Below are positions 33,495 through 46,196 of a DNA stretch of 64,000 bases, one piece after another; positions within the stretch are counted from its first letter, which is position 1; each line of letters opens with the position of its first letter. The translations under genes and the position numbers were made by a program. The notes beneath the pieces are model-generated. The model was not told the DNA's origin and did not search any database. It saw nothing but the letters and a program-made list of their open reading frames with translations. The DNA is from Macrotis lagotis (taxonomy: Eukaryota > Chordata > Mammalia > Peramelemorphia > Peramelidae), in NCBI RefSeq assembly GCF_037893015.1, contig NC_133666.1, forward strand, positions 226,796,996 through 226,860,995, read 5' to 3'.

Positions 33495-33656
33495 AGTGAA
33501 TCCCAGACACTGTATCCTCCCCTCTGTCCCTTCCCTTTTCCAGCTCCCTTTCATGGTTTATCCACTCTTGTTAGATTGTCAAGTCCTTAGGAGTAGGAAC
33601 CATCTTGTTTTCTTGTTTTTATACTTGGCACCTAGCAAATATTAATAAACATTCTA
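33495..33656 (+). repeat. L2 3' end
   Basis: 'ttagattgtcaagtccttag', 'aggaaccatcttgttttctt', 'cacctagcaaatattaataa' is the L2 terminus order. Confidence 0.6.
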
Positions 33657-33764
33657 CCTTCCACCTATCTAGGTTTCTATTTCTTTTTATTGGTTACTTT
33701 TGTTCTTACATCTCTATTTCTGAATATATCTCTACCAATCCCTTATGTAATGAAAAAATCTTTC

Positions 33765-33965
33765 CTAACAAAAGAAAGAGGAAATAAAAATAAGTTCAAT
33801 AAAACTAATAGATACATCAAAGGAGTATGACCCTATTTTAGTGTTCCACACTTATAGTGCCTCACTTGTACAAATAAAGGAACAAGTTTTATTTTACTAT
33901 CCCTTCTTCTGGGCCAAGCTTGGACATTATAATTATACAGCATTCAGTTTTGTTTGTTGTTTTTT
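33765..33965 (-). repeat. L1 3'UTR fragment, minus strand
   Basis: 'tctgggccaagcttggacatt' and ataattatacagcattcag match the L1 3'UTR seen better preserved at 63.4-63.5 kb. Confidence 0.5.
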
Positions 33966-34323
33966 CATTAAATAATGAATAAAATTGTTCTAATCATTCC
34001 AAAGCAGTCCAGATATGTGGAAGCTTTCCCTTTCAGAATTTGATATTTACTACCAACAAGCTGCCCTTTCCCCACGTATGTTGCTTTGCATTTATCCATA
34101 CCAAGTTCCATTTGTACATCATTAAAATCCTCCTGTGATTTTTATCAACTTGTGAAGTTACATTTTCAAGTTGGCACAGAGGCATGGGCAGAGCTGATAT
34201 AGGGAGATTCTGCCTCCTGTTCTAAATACTCCCTTTGAATTGATGATAGTGGCATTGTCTTGTTAGGGGTAACTCTTAAACTATATTATTTACACAGCTT
34301 CACAAACTATAATCTGAACCACT
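33966..34323. other. Non-coding stretch
   Basis: Nothing recognised. Confidence 0.3.
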
Positions 34324-34400
34324 GAAATGAAGAGAGAGAAGAAAGCGAAAAAGAGAAGGGAGGAGAGAAGAAGGGAGGGAGAGGAGGGGAGACAGAAGTG
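34324..34400. repeat. GA/GGA-rich purine tract
   Basis: Almost pure purine for about 75 bases (gagagaag, aaagagaaggg and gggagagg units). Confidence 0.9.
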
Positions 34401-34569
34401 TCAGTAATTTCTAAGTCTTGGAAGAATAAGACTAAATCAGAGGTTTGGAAATTATTTATATCATACTAACTACCAGGGCTTAAAACAAACAAACAAAAAA
34501 GATCTCCCTAGAACTAGTTAATCATAATCAGAAAAAGATGCATTTATTTATGATCAGTCATTCTTATGA

Positions 34570-35485
34570 TTCTTATGATATTACTCAGCTACTTCAAAAT
34601 TTTGAATGACTTTCATTGCCTCTTCTCCTTCTTCAATTAAATACAGAATATTTAGTCTGGCAATAAAGACCTGCTTTGTTCTTATTTCAATATATCTTCC
34701 TAGCATTATGTTCTACAATTCCTCACAACTGATCTATTCTATTTCAATTGGTCAATGTTAGCTTGAACTTTCCTAGCTTTTCACCTTTGCTCAGTCTACT
34801 CTTTCCAACTGTAATGTCCCCAACTGTCAGATCCCTATTAATCATTCAAATGAGTAAGAAGAGTCCAGAATCTGGGAGTGGAGAATGTGAATTTGATTTG
34901 CACTCCTTATGTTTCCTACATGTATGACTATGACCTAAAGTAAGTCATTTAAATTTTTCACCCTTCAGTCTCCTTTTTTGAAAGGCAGCTTGGAATAATG
35001 GATAGGGTGCTAGTCACAGAGTCTGGGAAACTTAAGTTCTAGTCTCATATAAGACACCTCCTAGCTGCAAAATCCATCTATTATTTTCTCTATGTTGACA
35101 TTTTGTAATCTGTCAGAGACTCAGTTCTGTAGCCTCTAAAGACCTTACAACTCAAAAATCTATTATCTACAAAAATAATGAAATTATAGTGAAGTACCTT
35201 TTAGGTGCATTTCACTTCTGGTCCTATGACCCTATGATGCCATATGAAACCTTCCTTAATTTCTGACTCCACTCACAACCTTCAGCAAGATAGGATCTTT
35301 CCTTCTTGAAATACCCTATAAAGCTTGACACTTCTCTTAAGGTCTATCCAATGTCTTTGGTGACATCTGAGTATATATCATAATCTCTTAAATTGTGACC
35401 TTCTTCAGGTCAGAGATCTTATCTTAAAAGCATTTTTTCATTATGAACTATATAGTAGTAAGCACTCAATAAATGTGTTGAATCA
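34570..35485 (+). repeat. L2 LINE 3' part, interrupted by a SINE
   Basis: It begins with L2-like sequence ('aatgactttcattgcctctt', 'tacagaatatttagtctggc') and resumes after the SINE with gaaaccttccttaatttctg. It ends 'agtaagcactcaataaatgt'. Strongly diverged. Confidence 0.6.
34975..35243 (+). repeat. MIR-like SINE nested in L2
   Basis: Head 'gcagcttggaataatggata', 'gcttctagtctcatataag'-like block, then a long degenerate tail ending 'ggtcctatgaccctatgatg'. Confidence 0.5.
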
Positions 35486-35638
35486 ATGATTATGATTTTA
35501 AAAATAAATTCATAGTAAAACTCCAAATAAAACCCTTTTTCAAATAATAATGTATTCCATATAGTAGAGAAATACATTGCATTCATTTATAAATAATTTA
35601 TTTATGTGTAAATGATGTAAGTCTTTACTCCAGTAAAG

Positions 35639-35671
35639 TTTTTGTTTTGTTTTGTTTTGTTTTGTTTTGTT
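35639..35671. repeat. (TTTTG)n pentanucleotide repeat
   Basis: Six to seven ttttg units. Confidence 0.95.
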
Positions 35672-36050
35672 GGCAAAAATGGTCTGCATGGATCCATCTA
35701 CATTCTTTAAACATAAATCCTCAGTATGATTTGCATATGGTCATCAAACAGAGTCAAACTAGCCTCAATGGAAAAAAAAATCCCAACAAATACAAGACCT
35801 CCTCTTTACTAACCCTGTGTTCTAACTGAACTAGTCACAGACAATAGGTATTTGTAGCTTAATAATGTAACTTAATATTAATAATTAATTACATTTAAAA
35901 CAGTGAACTAAATCTTTCATTTGGAGACAGTATGCAATTATAATAACCTTAGAAATAAATATGTGCATTATGTTATATACATATGTATTCAGAGTAAAAG
36001 AGAACTGTAACAATTATCTGCTTAATATAATTCACATAGAACCCATTTTG
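35672..36050. other. Non-coding stretch
   Basis: AT-rich. Nothing recognised. Confidence 0.3.
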
Positions 36051-36074
36051 GCCTCAATTAGTTGAATTATTTTT

Positions 36075-39000
36075 TTTACTTTTTAAATAATTTATTATTT
36101 TTTTAACATCCTTTTCTTTTTAAATTTGAGTTCCAAATTCTCTTCCTCCCTCCCACCCACTGAGAAAGCAAGCAATATGATATCAATTATACATGTGAAA
36201 TCATGCAAACAATATTTCTGTATTAGTTAAAATAGAAAAAAAGCTAAAAAAGTGAGAAAATTATAGTTTAATTTACATTTGATGTTCATCAGCTCTCTCT
36301 CTCTGGAGGTGGACAGCATTCTTTTAATCATGGGTACTCTGGAATTGTCTTAGTTCATTATATTGATCAGAATAGTCAAGTCTTACACAGTTGATCATCA
36401 TTACACCATTGCTGTAACTATGAACAAAAAATGTTCTGCTTCTCACTTCACTTCATATCAGTTCACATAGGTCATTACATTTGTTTTTCTGTAATCACCC
36501 TCTTTTTCATTTCTTAAAACATACTAGTAATCCACCACTATAATATGCCACAATTTGTTCAGCCATTTCTCAATTGATGAGCATCCATTCCATTTCTGCT
36601 TCTTTACCACCACAAAAAAAGACTTGCTAGAAATGTTTTTTTGTAAATATAGGTACTTTTTTCCTTTTCTTTTGTTTCTTTGGGATACAAACATAGCAGT
36701 GATATAACTGGGTCAAAAGGTATATACAGCTTTAAGGTCCTTTGGGACTAGCTCCAAATAGTTCTCCAGAAAGAATGGAATAACGTAAAATTCTATAACA
36801 GTTGTAGTAATGTACATGTTTTCTGCCATCTTCACCAGCATTTGTCATTTATGGTTTGTGTGAGGGGATAGTTCAGAGTTGTTTTAATTTAGATTTCCTC
36901 TAATTGCTTATGATTTAGAGTCTTGTTTTCATATGATCATAAATAGCTTTGATTTCTTTTTCTGAAAACTTCATAATTTTAGAGAACTGTTCTCTAAACA
37001 TTTGAGAAATTAAATCTTTAACAGAGAAACTAACTTTTAATTTTTGGGATAGTGTGCAAAATAAAAATAAAAATTTGGATATTACTTCATTTGTATTAGT
37101 TTCCTTGATTATCACTTTTAGTTAGGTCTATTATTGTTTGTGCTTTGTCTGAGACAACAATTGCTTCCCCTGTCTTTTTTTAACTTCAGCAGAAGTAAAG
37201 GATGCCAACTCTTTATTTTATCTTACTGTTTCAAGTATGTCTCTTGAGAACAATATATTTTTGAATTCTGGTTTCTAATCCATTCTGCTATCTGCTTCTG
37301 TTTTATGAGTGTGCTCCCAATGCATTCACAATTATGATCATTATATATTTCCTTCCATTCAAATTTCTTCCATTTCTTCTATTCTCTTTTTCTATTCTGT
37401 CTCTCATGGAAAGTGTTTTGCTGCTAAACATTATCCCCTTTAATCCTCCTTCTCTTTTATTATCTCTTCCAAACACCCTTCTTTGATTTCCCTATTGGGT
37501 AAGATATATTCCTATGTATAACTGAGTGTAGGTGTGTGCGTGTGTATTGTATGTATATATTCTTTCCTCTTTGAACCAATTCTGATGAGAGTAGGGTTTA
37601 AGCATTGCCCACCACCACCCTCTATTCTTCTTTCTATTATAAAATCTCTTCTTTGTGCAACTATTTTATATGATCAAATTTCCCCCTTCCACTACTACCT
37701 TCTTCCTTCTTCCCATACCTTAATTCCTTCATATCTTTTTTTTGATTTTCCAACATAATTGACCCACACCTTTGTACTTCGTCTATGTAACTCCTTTTAA
37801 TTTTTTTTAATAATGATGAAGTTCTGATAGTTACATATATCATTCTCCTATATAAAATGTAAATACTTTAACCTTATTGAGTCACTTTTGGTTTCTCTTT
37901 AATGTTTGCCTTTTTTTAATGCTTCTCAAGTCATGTGTTTGATTGTCAGATTCTCTATTCATTTCTAGGCTTTTAATTAGGAAAACAGCAAGTCTTCAAT
38001 CTCATTAAATTTCCATTTTCCTCCTGAAGGATTATACTTCATTTTACTGAGTAGGTGATTTTTAAATGTAATCCTAACTCTTTTGCCTTCCAGAATCTTG
38101 CTTGATTGATTGATCCTTGTCCTTCATTCTCAAAAAGTACCTCAACATCAGGGAGGTGATACTATGCTATGCAATTGAATTGGATTCAAGTGAGAAAGCT
38201 GTGCAAAGTCACCAGCCTTACTTTTTCTCCAGATATGAATCAGGATAACTGCCGATGACTCTGGCTGCAGTGCAAGACCTTAGTCTTTTTAAGCTAGGGT
38301 CTTTAACAACACTCAGTTTGACTGAGGCTATCTCATTCAATGACTGAAGCTAGGTAAGAAAGAAATGAGACAGAGAATGAACATCATAATCCCAAGTCCT
38401 CCATTCCTTTAATATGGAAGCCACTGAATCTTATGTGATCCTGATTTCAGCTACATAATAAATGAATTATCTCTTTCTAGTTCCTTGCAATATTTTAACC
38501 TTTTCCTGAGAGCTCTGGAATTTGGCTGTAATAATAATGTGAGTTTTCACTCTGGATTCCTTCAATTTCTATTTTATCTTCTTGGTTCTAATATATATGA
38601 GTAGTTTTCTTTGATAATTTCTTGAATTATGATCTCTAGGGTTTTTTTTTAATAATGGATTTTTGGTAGTCCAGTCATTTTTAAATTATCGCTTGCTTTA
38701 TTTTTCAGATCAGTTATTTTTTCAATAAAATTTTTCCTATTTTCTTCTATTTTTTCCACTCAATTTTGTTTTATTGTTTCTTAATGTCTCATAAAGTCTT
38801 TAATTTCCCACTTTTCCAATTCTAAATTTTAAGGAATTCATTTTTAGGGAGTTTATGTTCTTCCTTTTCCTTTTGACTAATTCTGTTTCTTAAGCTGTTA
38901 TTTTGTTCAGTATTTTTGTGCCTTTTTTTTTTACCAAGTTGCTTAATTCTAATACTCTCTTTATAGTTTTCTTGCATTGTTTCATTTCTTTTCCCAGTTG

Positions 39001-39964
39001 TTCCTCCAACAAGCTCATCGCTTTAGTTTTTCAGGAATTCTTGTTGGACTTATGTTCAATTAGCATTTTTCTTTGAAGCTGTTTTTGAAGCTGTATTCAC
39101 ATTGCTGTCTTCTCCCAAGTTTGTGTCTTGGTCTTTCCTGTCACCATGACCATTTTTATGATCAAATTGAGTTTTTTGTTGTTTGCTCAGCTTTCCAGCT
39201 AACTTCTTGTTGTATTATATTATCTTATATTTTGTTAAAGTTGGAATCTGTTCTCCTGGGGTTGGGGAAGCAGTGCTGTAAGCTTCAGATTTTTTCAAGC
39301 TGCTGTTTTCATAGCTGGCTTTGAGGGTCTGAAAGTTTTTGATGCTTGCAAGGTGATATGATCCAAGGAAAGATGTGATCACTCCTTTCCTGGTATGTAC
39401 TTTGTTTTTTACACAAGAAGGACCCCTACTTCCCTACAGTCATGAGCAATTGCAGTTCTCTTGACACTAGAACTATGACTGGGTCCCCTGCTCTCCTTCA
39501 GTTGCTTCACTTCCTTAGAATATTTCTCTGCCTTGAAACTGTGACCAGGGTCTTGGTTCACTTTTGACTCACAAGAGAATTGCTCCTCTCTGGCTTGGAA
39601 CTGTACACAGAACTGTTTATAGACAATAGAAGTGCCAATAAGAACTAACTTCACACAGTGCCAGTAAAGTTCCCAATAATCTCTTTATGATCTGTTGTCT
39701 AACCTTACCATGTCTAGATCAAGATTGCTGCAGTCACTCTTGTTGCCTCTTCACCTATACTCCAGATCAGCCTTTACCTAGCACCATAGACTTCTCTAAC
39801 TGATCTCTTAAATCTTATTAGGCAAGAAAAATGACTCACCTTGATCTTTTGTTAGGTCTGCCACTGCAAAATTTAATTTGAAGCATTATTCTGAAGTTGT
39901 TTGGAGGGGAATATTGAGAGAATTCAACTGGGTTACTGCCTTTATTCTTACATTTTGGCTTAAA
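36075..39964 (-). mobile_element. L1/HAL1-like element with deleted ORF2, duplication-bounded
   Basis: On the minus strand from 39964 leftwards: a 5' end (attttggct on +), a 5'UTR, an ORF1-like region (about 39060-38000) aligning block by block with the element at 16-19 kb, and a T/C-rich spacer (37360-38000). A fragment like the start of ORF2 (37180-37360, tgtctcttgagaacaatat) and a fragment of the ORF2 C-terminus (36300-37080, tctcaattgatgagcatcc) follow, then a 3'UTR. Flanks carry cctcaattgaattatttt (39965-39982) and the same with a 3-bp insertion (36052-36074). Without the nested SINE it is about 3.6 kb, far below a full L1, so most of ORF2 is missing. Confidence 0.65.
38112..38385 (-). 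mobile_element. RTE-tailed composite SINE nested in the L1/HAL1-like element
   Basis: ttgtccttcattctcaaaaag at the left edge, 'cagggaggtgatactatg', 'ctcagtttgactgaggctat' near the right. Same family as 4817 and 10200. L1 ORF1-like sequence resumes near 38450. Confidence 0.7.
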
Positions 39965-39982
39965 CCTCAATTGAATTATTTT

Positions 39983-41079
39983 AGGTGAAACTGTTTTGAA
40001 AGAATAGTTTACCTGGATAATATCATCAATTATCCATTTTATGTTGTTGTATAGATGTCGTTGGAGAGTTTTCTTTATATAACTTTAGGAGCCATTGTTG
40101 AAAAAAAACATGTAAAGGTCATAAATTCTTAGTCCATAAGGTCAGGGATAATTTCAACTGTAATGGATCATTTGAATAATTGTTTTCCTTCTTGCCATGG
40201 GTTCTTTGCAGAATACTAGAAGAGATGGGATATTCAGATTTGTAGAGCACTGTATAGAACTGCTGCTAAGAGTTAAATATTACTTCAGTCTAACACTAGG
40301 AAAGACTGGCCAGAGAGATAGGAGAAGACTCTCTAGGTAAGGAGCCTGGGCAAAGACTTGAAAGCTGCTCCAAAGGAATTGCTAGTTTATGTTAGGAAGT
40401 ATTAGAAGATTGGGTTTTTAAAAGAATACAAAATCTAAATTCTGAGGATTAGGTAGAGAAGCTTGGATTTGAATGATTTTTTTTTAACATTTTATTTCTA
40501 GAACTGCCTGTTTACCCCCCACTATTCTTCTTGCCAATGTCCACTTACCAATAATATGACTTCACTGATAGTTTCTTCCCATTCTGCTATTTCTCACTCT
40601 AAGAAGCATATGTTACAAGGAAGCAGAGAGTATTCCTCTAACTTCCCCAAAAAAGTTAGGCATACTTGTGCTAAGAGAAATATTCTAATAATTATTCATC
40701 AATATATTGACATATTGTTTGATATTTTCAAAAGAGTTTAGGGGGATAAGTTAGAAGACAGAAGCCAAAGCAGGGACATACAAAGGCAAACAGCCTAAGA
40801 AAAGAACTGATTGTCCAAATGGGCAATGGAGAGAGAGAGAGAGAGAGCTGAAAAAGAAATTTCCTTATACTGAGACCCCAAACAGCATTTGGGCAGTGCA
40901 GCAAAGTCCTGCATCTTGTGTCATCAAAGACTCCCTTGTCATCTCCTTCTGACAGTCCAACCCTCTACCCTCTGTGAGTTGAGAACTCCAGAAGCCTCAT
41001 TCCCAAGGTAACTGAGACTGGCTTGTTGGGGAACAAACTGAATTGGACTGTTCCTCTCTCATCGAGTGAGATAACTTTC
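39983..41079. other. Non-coding stretch
   Basis: Includes a (GA)n array at about 40829-40848. Between the two L1 5' ends I recognise no repeat or gene. Confidence 0.3.
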
Positions 41080-41245
41080 TTGCCAACTGCTAAACTGTCT
41101 CTAGCTGGAAAATTGTTTTACACCATCCTTTTATTTCTTCTACCATTTCAGAATTCATTTTGAAGCATTATTTCAAAGCTGTTTGGAGGGGAATTTGTGA
41201 TAGCTCAGGTGAATTTCTGCCTTTCCTCTCTCATCTTGGTTCCCT
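41080..41245 (-). repeat. L1 5'-end fragment, minus strand
   Basis: 'tttgaagcattatttcaaag' and ctgtttggaggggaatttg duplicate the sequence at 39875-39925 ('ttgaagcattattctgaag', 'ttgtttggaggggaatatt'), and it ends 'ctctctcatcttggttcc', the L1-type 5' terminus. An isolated 5' fragment, or the start of another old element. Confidence 0.55.
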
Positions 41246-41394
41246 ATCATCAGTAAATATTAGCTATTATACCTCATTGGGTTGTTATTAATAAAACATA
41301 TTGTGTACTATGTAAGGTGATATGAATATGAGTTATTATCATTATTGATCTTAAACTTATCTTGAAATTCAGTTTAGTAAGTGCTTTGTATCAT
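41246..41394. other. Non-coding stretch
   Basis: Nothing recognised. Confidence 0.3.
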
Positions 41395-41605
41395 AAGTTA
41401 TTGTAGAAAGATCATTTGCTTTGGAGTCAGGAAAGTCTTGGATTTGCATCTCACCTCTTACCAACTACTTGACCTTGAGCAAGTCACTCACTCAATGTGA
41501 ATTATAATAATACCTACCTCAAAAAGTTCTTACAATGATTAAATAAGGTATGTAAGTAAAATATTCTGCAAACATTAAAGTGATATTTAAAACCTACTAT
41601 TACTA
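41395..41605 (+). repeat. MIR-like SINE, plus strand
   Basis: 'catttgctttggagtcagga', 'cttgaccttgagcaagtcac', then 'aatacctacctcaaaaagtt' and a tail 'aggtatgtaagtaaaatattc' give the full order. Confidence 0.7.
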
Positions 41606-42064
41606 TCCATAGACTTAGTTTAATATATTACTCAGATAAATGAGCATAAAAACTTTACATTAAGTTCATTTTGCAGAATATATTTTAGTTGTCCATTTTT
41701 GAAGGGAGGGAAGAATTGCCTTTATCTTTGAAGACTATCTAGAATGCCTTTTCCATTTATACCTGTTGCTTCTCTAAGAGGATAAATATGCAATTCAAAA
41801 GTCCCTTCTGTTTATAAACATCAGCTAATCCTCCCTGGCAATTGTACAGTTAGGTTAAGGGTCTAGAGTGATGTTCAATATGAACCATCACACACATGCA
41901 GACTCTGTGTCTGCATAAGTCTTCACTGGATTTAGATCTATTTTTATATATGTGGCCTCAATAGCTGAGCCAACTTGAGGTGAAATTGGTGAAAAGTCTG
42001 AACTTTAGAATTTTTGAATAGAATTTTAACCAATTAGATATTGAGAAAGAAGAGTCTAAATTAA

Positions 42065-42190
42065 TGTTGTCACTTGGGCAAGGCACTTAACTTCCCTAAA
42101 TCTCAAATTCCTCATCTATAAAATGAAAGGGTTCAACTTGGTGACCATGTAGATATCTTCCATCTCTAAATAAATGATCCTATAAGCATT
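42065..42190 (+). repeat. MIR-like SINE 3' part
   Basis: 'cttgggcaaggcacttaact', 'ctcatctataaaatgaaagg', 'gatatcttccatctctaaat'. Confidence 0.7.
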
Positions 42191-43059
42191 ATAGGACATT
42201 ATTAGAATAGATTTGTCACATTTTGGTTTTTGTTTTATTTTGTTTAATCTGTGAATCACTTGGCTTCCAGCATACTGGTTGTATATTCTTTATAGGAAGG
42301 TATGAGTGACAATCACACTGGTCAATAAGTTGTGGAGGGGGTGGTAATCTATAAAGATAGAGGCAATATCCACATTGAGAAGATCTCAGCTTCAAAGAGT
42401 TTCAAAGAGTCCTTCTGAAAGGTCAGAAAGACCACATAACCCACACATTTACTAGAAATTTTGTTTGATATTTTAACAGTGGGTTATCTCATTGATGTGG
42501 TTAGTTCTCCTGAAAGTAAAGATTAAGGGTTATTTATACCTTCTTGTCTTGTCCTATTCTTGCTTACATCTTTCCATAAATTCTTCTTAGAAGATCGATT
42601 CAATGTACTACAAGCTTTTGTCTAATACTTTTAATATTTCATAGGGTTTGTAATTTGCATTTAAAAAAACAGCACCCTCCCCATTCAGATGTCATGGGAA
42701 GATTGACTGCTTTTGATGAGATACTAATGAGGTGTTGCCTTATTTTTAATTAAGTAAAATGCCAGAAAACAAAGTACAGACATGAACACATTATAAACAT
42801 TCAGACCTTGAAATTAACCCATGGAACACATACTAGACATCTGCAAGCTGTAATTTTTGATAACCACTTTTTTGAAAACAATCACCAATACCAGAGACAT
42901 ATACAATAAAATATAGTACTTCTACAACAACTTAATACTGTGAAATAAACATAATCATATCATAAGTCTTCAACAATATAATGTTAATATAATAGAATGC
43001 AGAAAACAATTAAATGCCCTCAGTAAAGACCACAGTGTAGCTAGATATTGATGACAATA
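42191..43059. other. Mostly unique non-coding sequence
   Basis: No repeat recognised in 42640-42960, which is non-repetitive. The remainder is AT-rich. Confidence 0.3.
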
Positions 43060-44065
43060 AAAAATTAAACCAAAATTTGGTACCTGCTCTCAAGGATCTT
43101 ATATTCTAGTAGGGAAATAAAATTCCAACACAGAAATAATGTGATATTATACACCAACTCCATTATAAAATTGCAAAAGAGTGCTATGTTAGACATGAAG
43201 GGGAAGATATTTTCAGTATGGAGAGGGGGGAAATCAGATAAGATTTCTTTAAGGAATATCATTTGAGTGGGACACTGAAAGACAAGAATTTGGTAGAAGA
43301 GAGGGAAAGGGGCATTTCTTGTAGAGGAGACAGACTGTCTAAGTGAATGGAGGAATAACATCACAATACCTAATTGAGATTAAGTGGGGGCCAGGAAAAT
43401 AAGTCATTTTTGGAAAGAGCAGAAGGCCTGTGAATATATAACTGAAAAGGTATGTGGGTGCCAAATTGTGGAGGACCTTGAATGCTTAGCAAAGGAGTTT
43501 GAATTTTAGCTGAAAATCTTTAAGATATTTGTAGTTATGTCAGATATTTAGACTTGTATTTTTATCTCTACCACTCAGCACAGTATCTAGCAAATAATAA
43601 ACCTTTAATAGAGGCTTGTTGGTTAGCTTATTGATTGACTGACTAATAACCAGTCACTAAAAATTTGGCCAGAGAAGTAACATGATAAGATTTATGCCAA
43701 AGAAGGATTCTTCTGGTTATGGTATAGAGGATGTATCTGAGAAGAGTTAGAGGAGATGTGAATAATCCTATTCAGGGCTAACACCCTGGAACTAATGTAT
43801 CATAATTGGCCATCTCTAGTAAACTACTGATAGTGAGAATTAGTAGGATAGGAAGGATGTAAGAGGTATTTTGAGATATTGAATGGGTAAGTCAGGTGAT
43901 AGAGAAGGCAATGGAAGAGCCAAAATTCACTGCAAAGTTATGAAAATGAATGAGCAAGATATTGAATGTAGTCTACTCCATTTAGAAAAAAGTGAAGTCA
44001 TAAGAAGAGTCAGTTTTGAAGAAATGAAATAAGGTCAGTTTTAGGCACATGTTTGATAGTGCATA
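43060..44065 (-). repeat. L2/L3-type LINE, antisense, about 1 kb
   Basis: It starts as an antisense L2 3' end (tacctgctctcaaggatctt) and runs on into 'gtggaggaccttgaatgctt', 'ggagtttgaattttagctg', 'gaagtaacatgataagattt' and 'gaaggattcttctggttatg'. This shows that the antisense pattern at 13.5, 32.3 and 59.6 kb belongs to the same type of LINE. Interrupted by a separate sense L2 tail. Confidence 0.55.
43550..43652 (+). repeat. L2 3' tail, plus strand
   Basis: 'ccactcagcacagtatctag', 'taataaacctttaatagagg', ending 'attgattgactga'. Confidence 0.6.
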
Positions 44066-45254
44066 TGTGTTTTGATACTCTGTCCATAGTTAAAAATAAA
44101 GGCCTAGGACTCAGAAGAGGACAAGAATCGTGATTTATGTAGTCAGAGAGTTCAAAAATTTTCTTGCCTCCCTGCAACTCCCATTGCTGAAGTCTTAATA
44201 TTGCCCCCCCCCCCCACCTTGCCACTTACCAGAAAATTTGAAGAAGTTCTCATTGAATGTAATTTTGGCATAAAGAAGAGTTTTTTGAACAGTGTATGAA
44301 ATTCCTTTGGCAAAATTAACCTATTGATAAGCTTTGAAACTTTATCTTATCCTGGATAAAACCAGTGATTGGTTCATGAGCAACTCATCTATTTAGGCTT
44401 TGCCTATGGATTTCAACTTTAAAAGAGAGAGGAGAAATGAGCCGATTCTAGAGAACTAGTGATGAGGTAGGTTCCTCTCTTCTCAACAAAGTGATGGTAG
44501 ACTACAGTCATGGAATGTTATTTGTGCCATGAAATGCAGTTACTCTTGCAGTTTCTTTTACTAAACTGCTTTCCTTTTTACAAGGGAGAGCTTTAGGGGG
44601 CAAAAAAGTATCAGAAAATTACAGTATCTATAAAATATCTGTAAAACTTTTCAGGAAAAAGAAGAAAGATCGAGAAGAGAACAAAATTTGGAAAATCAGA
44701 CAGAGATGTAAGAGTCTGTAAACTAACCAGATACAAATGAACTCAGCTTATCAACCAGTTCTCCAAGAAACCATATGCTCCAAGGAATCATATATTTTAA
44801 GGTACATGGTTGTAGTAGAAGGAGGTAGAGGGAAGTAGTTCCTGGGACAAGCTAAGATTTTTATGAATGCAGTTAGCAGCAATGATGTAAAAACAGAAGA
44901 CTTCACAGATAGGCAGGAGAGTTCTTGCACCAGGTAAAATGTATCGAAGAGTTGAAAGGTTCCCCTAAAGCCAAAGTTTAACTGACACATTCACTTTGTA
45001 ATACAACCAAGATATTATCATTCAGCTTTTACTTGAAACCCTCATTAAGGTAGAACTAACATTTCTTAGGAACCCCATTAATACTGGGATAGTTTTGATT
45101 CTTATAACTCATTCCAAATCTGAATTCATGTAACTTCCATCCAGTTGCTCAGCCCTCAGAAACCTAACAAGAAAAAAAGTTCAATATCTTTTGGAATAAA
45201 TCATTTAAAATACTTAAAGATAGTTATCATATCCTACTTTTCCATCTCTCCATC
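44066..45254. other. Non-coding stretch with poly-C tract
   Basis: Twelve consecutive C at 44204-44215. Otherwise no gene or repeat recognised. Confidence 0.35.
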
Positions 45255-45450
45255 TTGGAGTAGTGAGGTGATTCTATAGATAGAAGGATGAACCTAGAGT
45301 CAGGAAATCCTGAGTTCAAATCTAGTTTCAGACACTTACTTAGCTGTATGACCCTGAGTAAGTCACAAATGAAATATTTGTAAAGCATTTTAGTAGTGTT
45401 TGCCTCACATAAGCATTACATAAATACCAGCTATTTGTTTTATTACTATT
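45255..45450 (+). repeat. tRNA/MIR-type SINE, plus strand
   Basis: 'agtagtgaggtgattctata', 'agagtcaggaaatcctgag', ttcaaatctagtttcagac, 'tagctgtatgaccctgagta', then a tail. Confidence 0.75.
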
Positions 45451-46185
45451 AATTCTCCATTAGAATAATTCTGGTTTATCAATATCAGTTTGGCACCCCA
45501 AACTGAATACAAGGCAATGACAAGATACTTCTCTTGTCCTAGACATTATTACTCTCTTTATGGCCATGTGAATCACACTATAAACTCACTAAACTTTCAA
45601 CAACAACAAAAAAAACCACTCAGATCTTGTTCAAATATACTTCCAGAGTCTAGTCATGACTCTTCAGCCTTTGCTTTTATGAAGTTGATTTTTTTCTAAT
45701 TCAAAGACAATAATTTTCATTTGTCCTTATTAGTTAGCCCATCTCCACCAAGTCCCACTCCCTGATCTGATGGTAACCTTGGGTATTTGAAGGTTGAGTT
45801 GAAACTTAGGCTGGACCATTCATAATAAAAAGGTTTCAGATGCAGACCAATGATTGATTTATTTTTTTTTTGACCATAGTAATCCATTCTACAAAGGAAA
45901 AATATTTACATGAGTTTAGGTCTTTTACAAAGCCTTTCTCTTCTTTATCTAGGACTGCAGATAGGGGAGATGTGGAAGCTAAGAAGTCCCTAGTTATCAG
46001 ACTATCAGGGACTTTATTCTGACTGCTAGGGTAGTAATGCAAAATCCATGTCCAATGACCAAGTAGACATCTTGATGAAGCAATTGAAACAGTGTTATCC
46101 CCTGAATTCTACCCTGGACTTCACACATTGGGAAATCTCTCCACTTCTGCAGTTTGACTTCTGCTTCTGATTAATTGATTTCTTC
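45451..46185. other. Non-coding stretch
   Basis: Nothing recognised. Confidence 0.3.
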
Positions 46186-46196
46186 CAGAACCTCTA

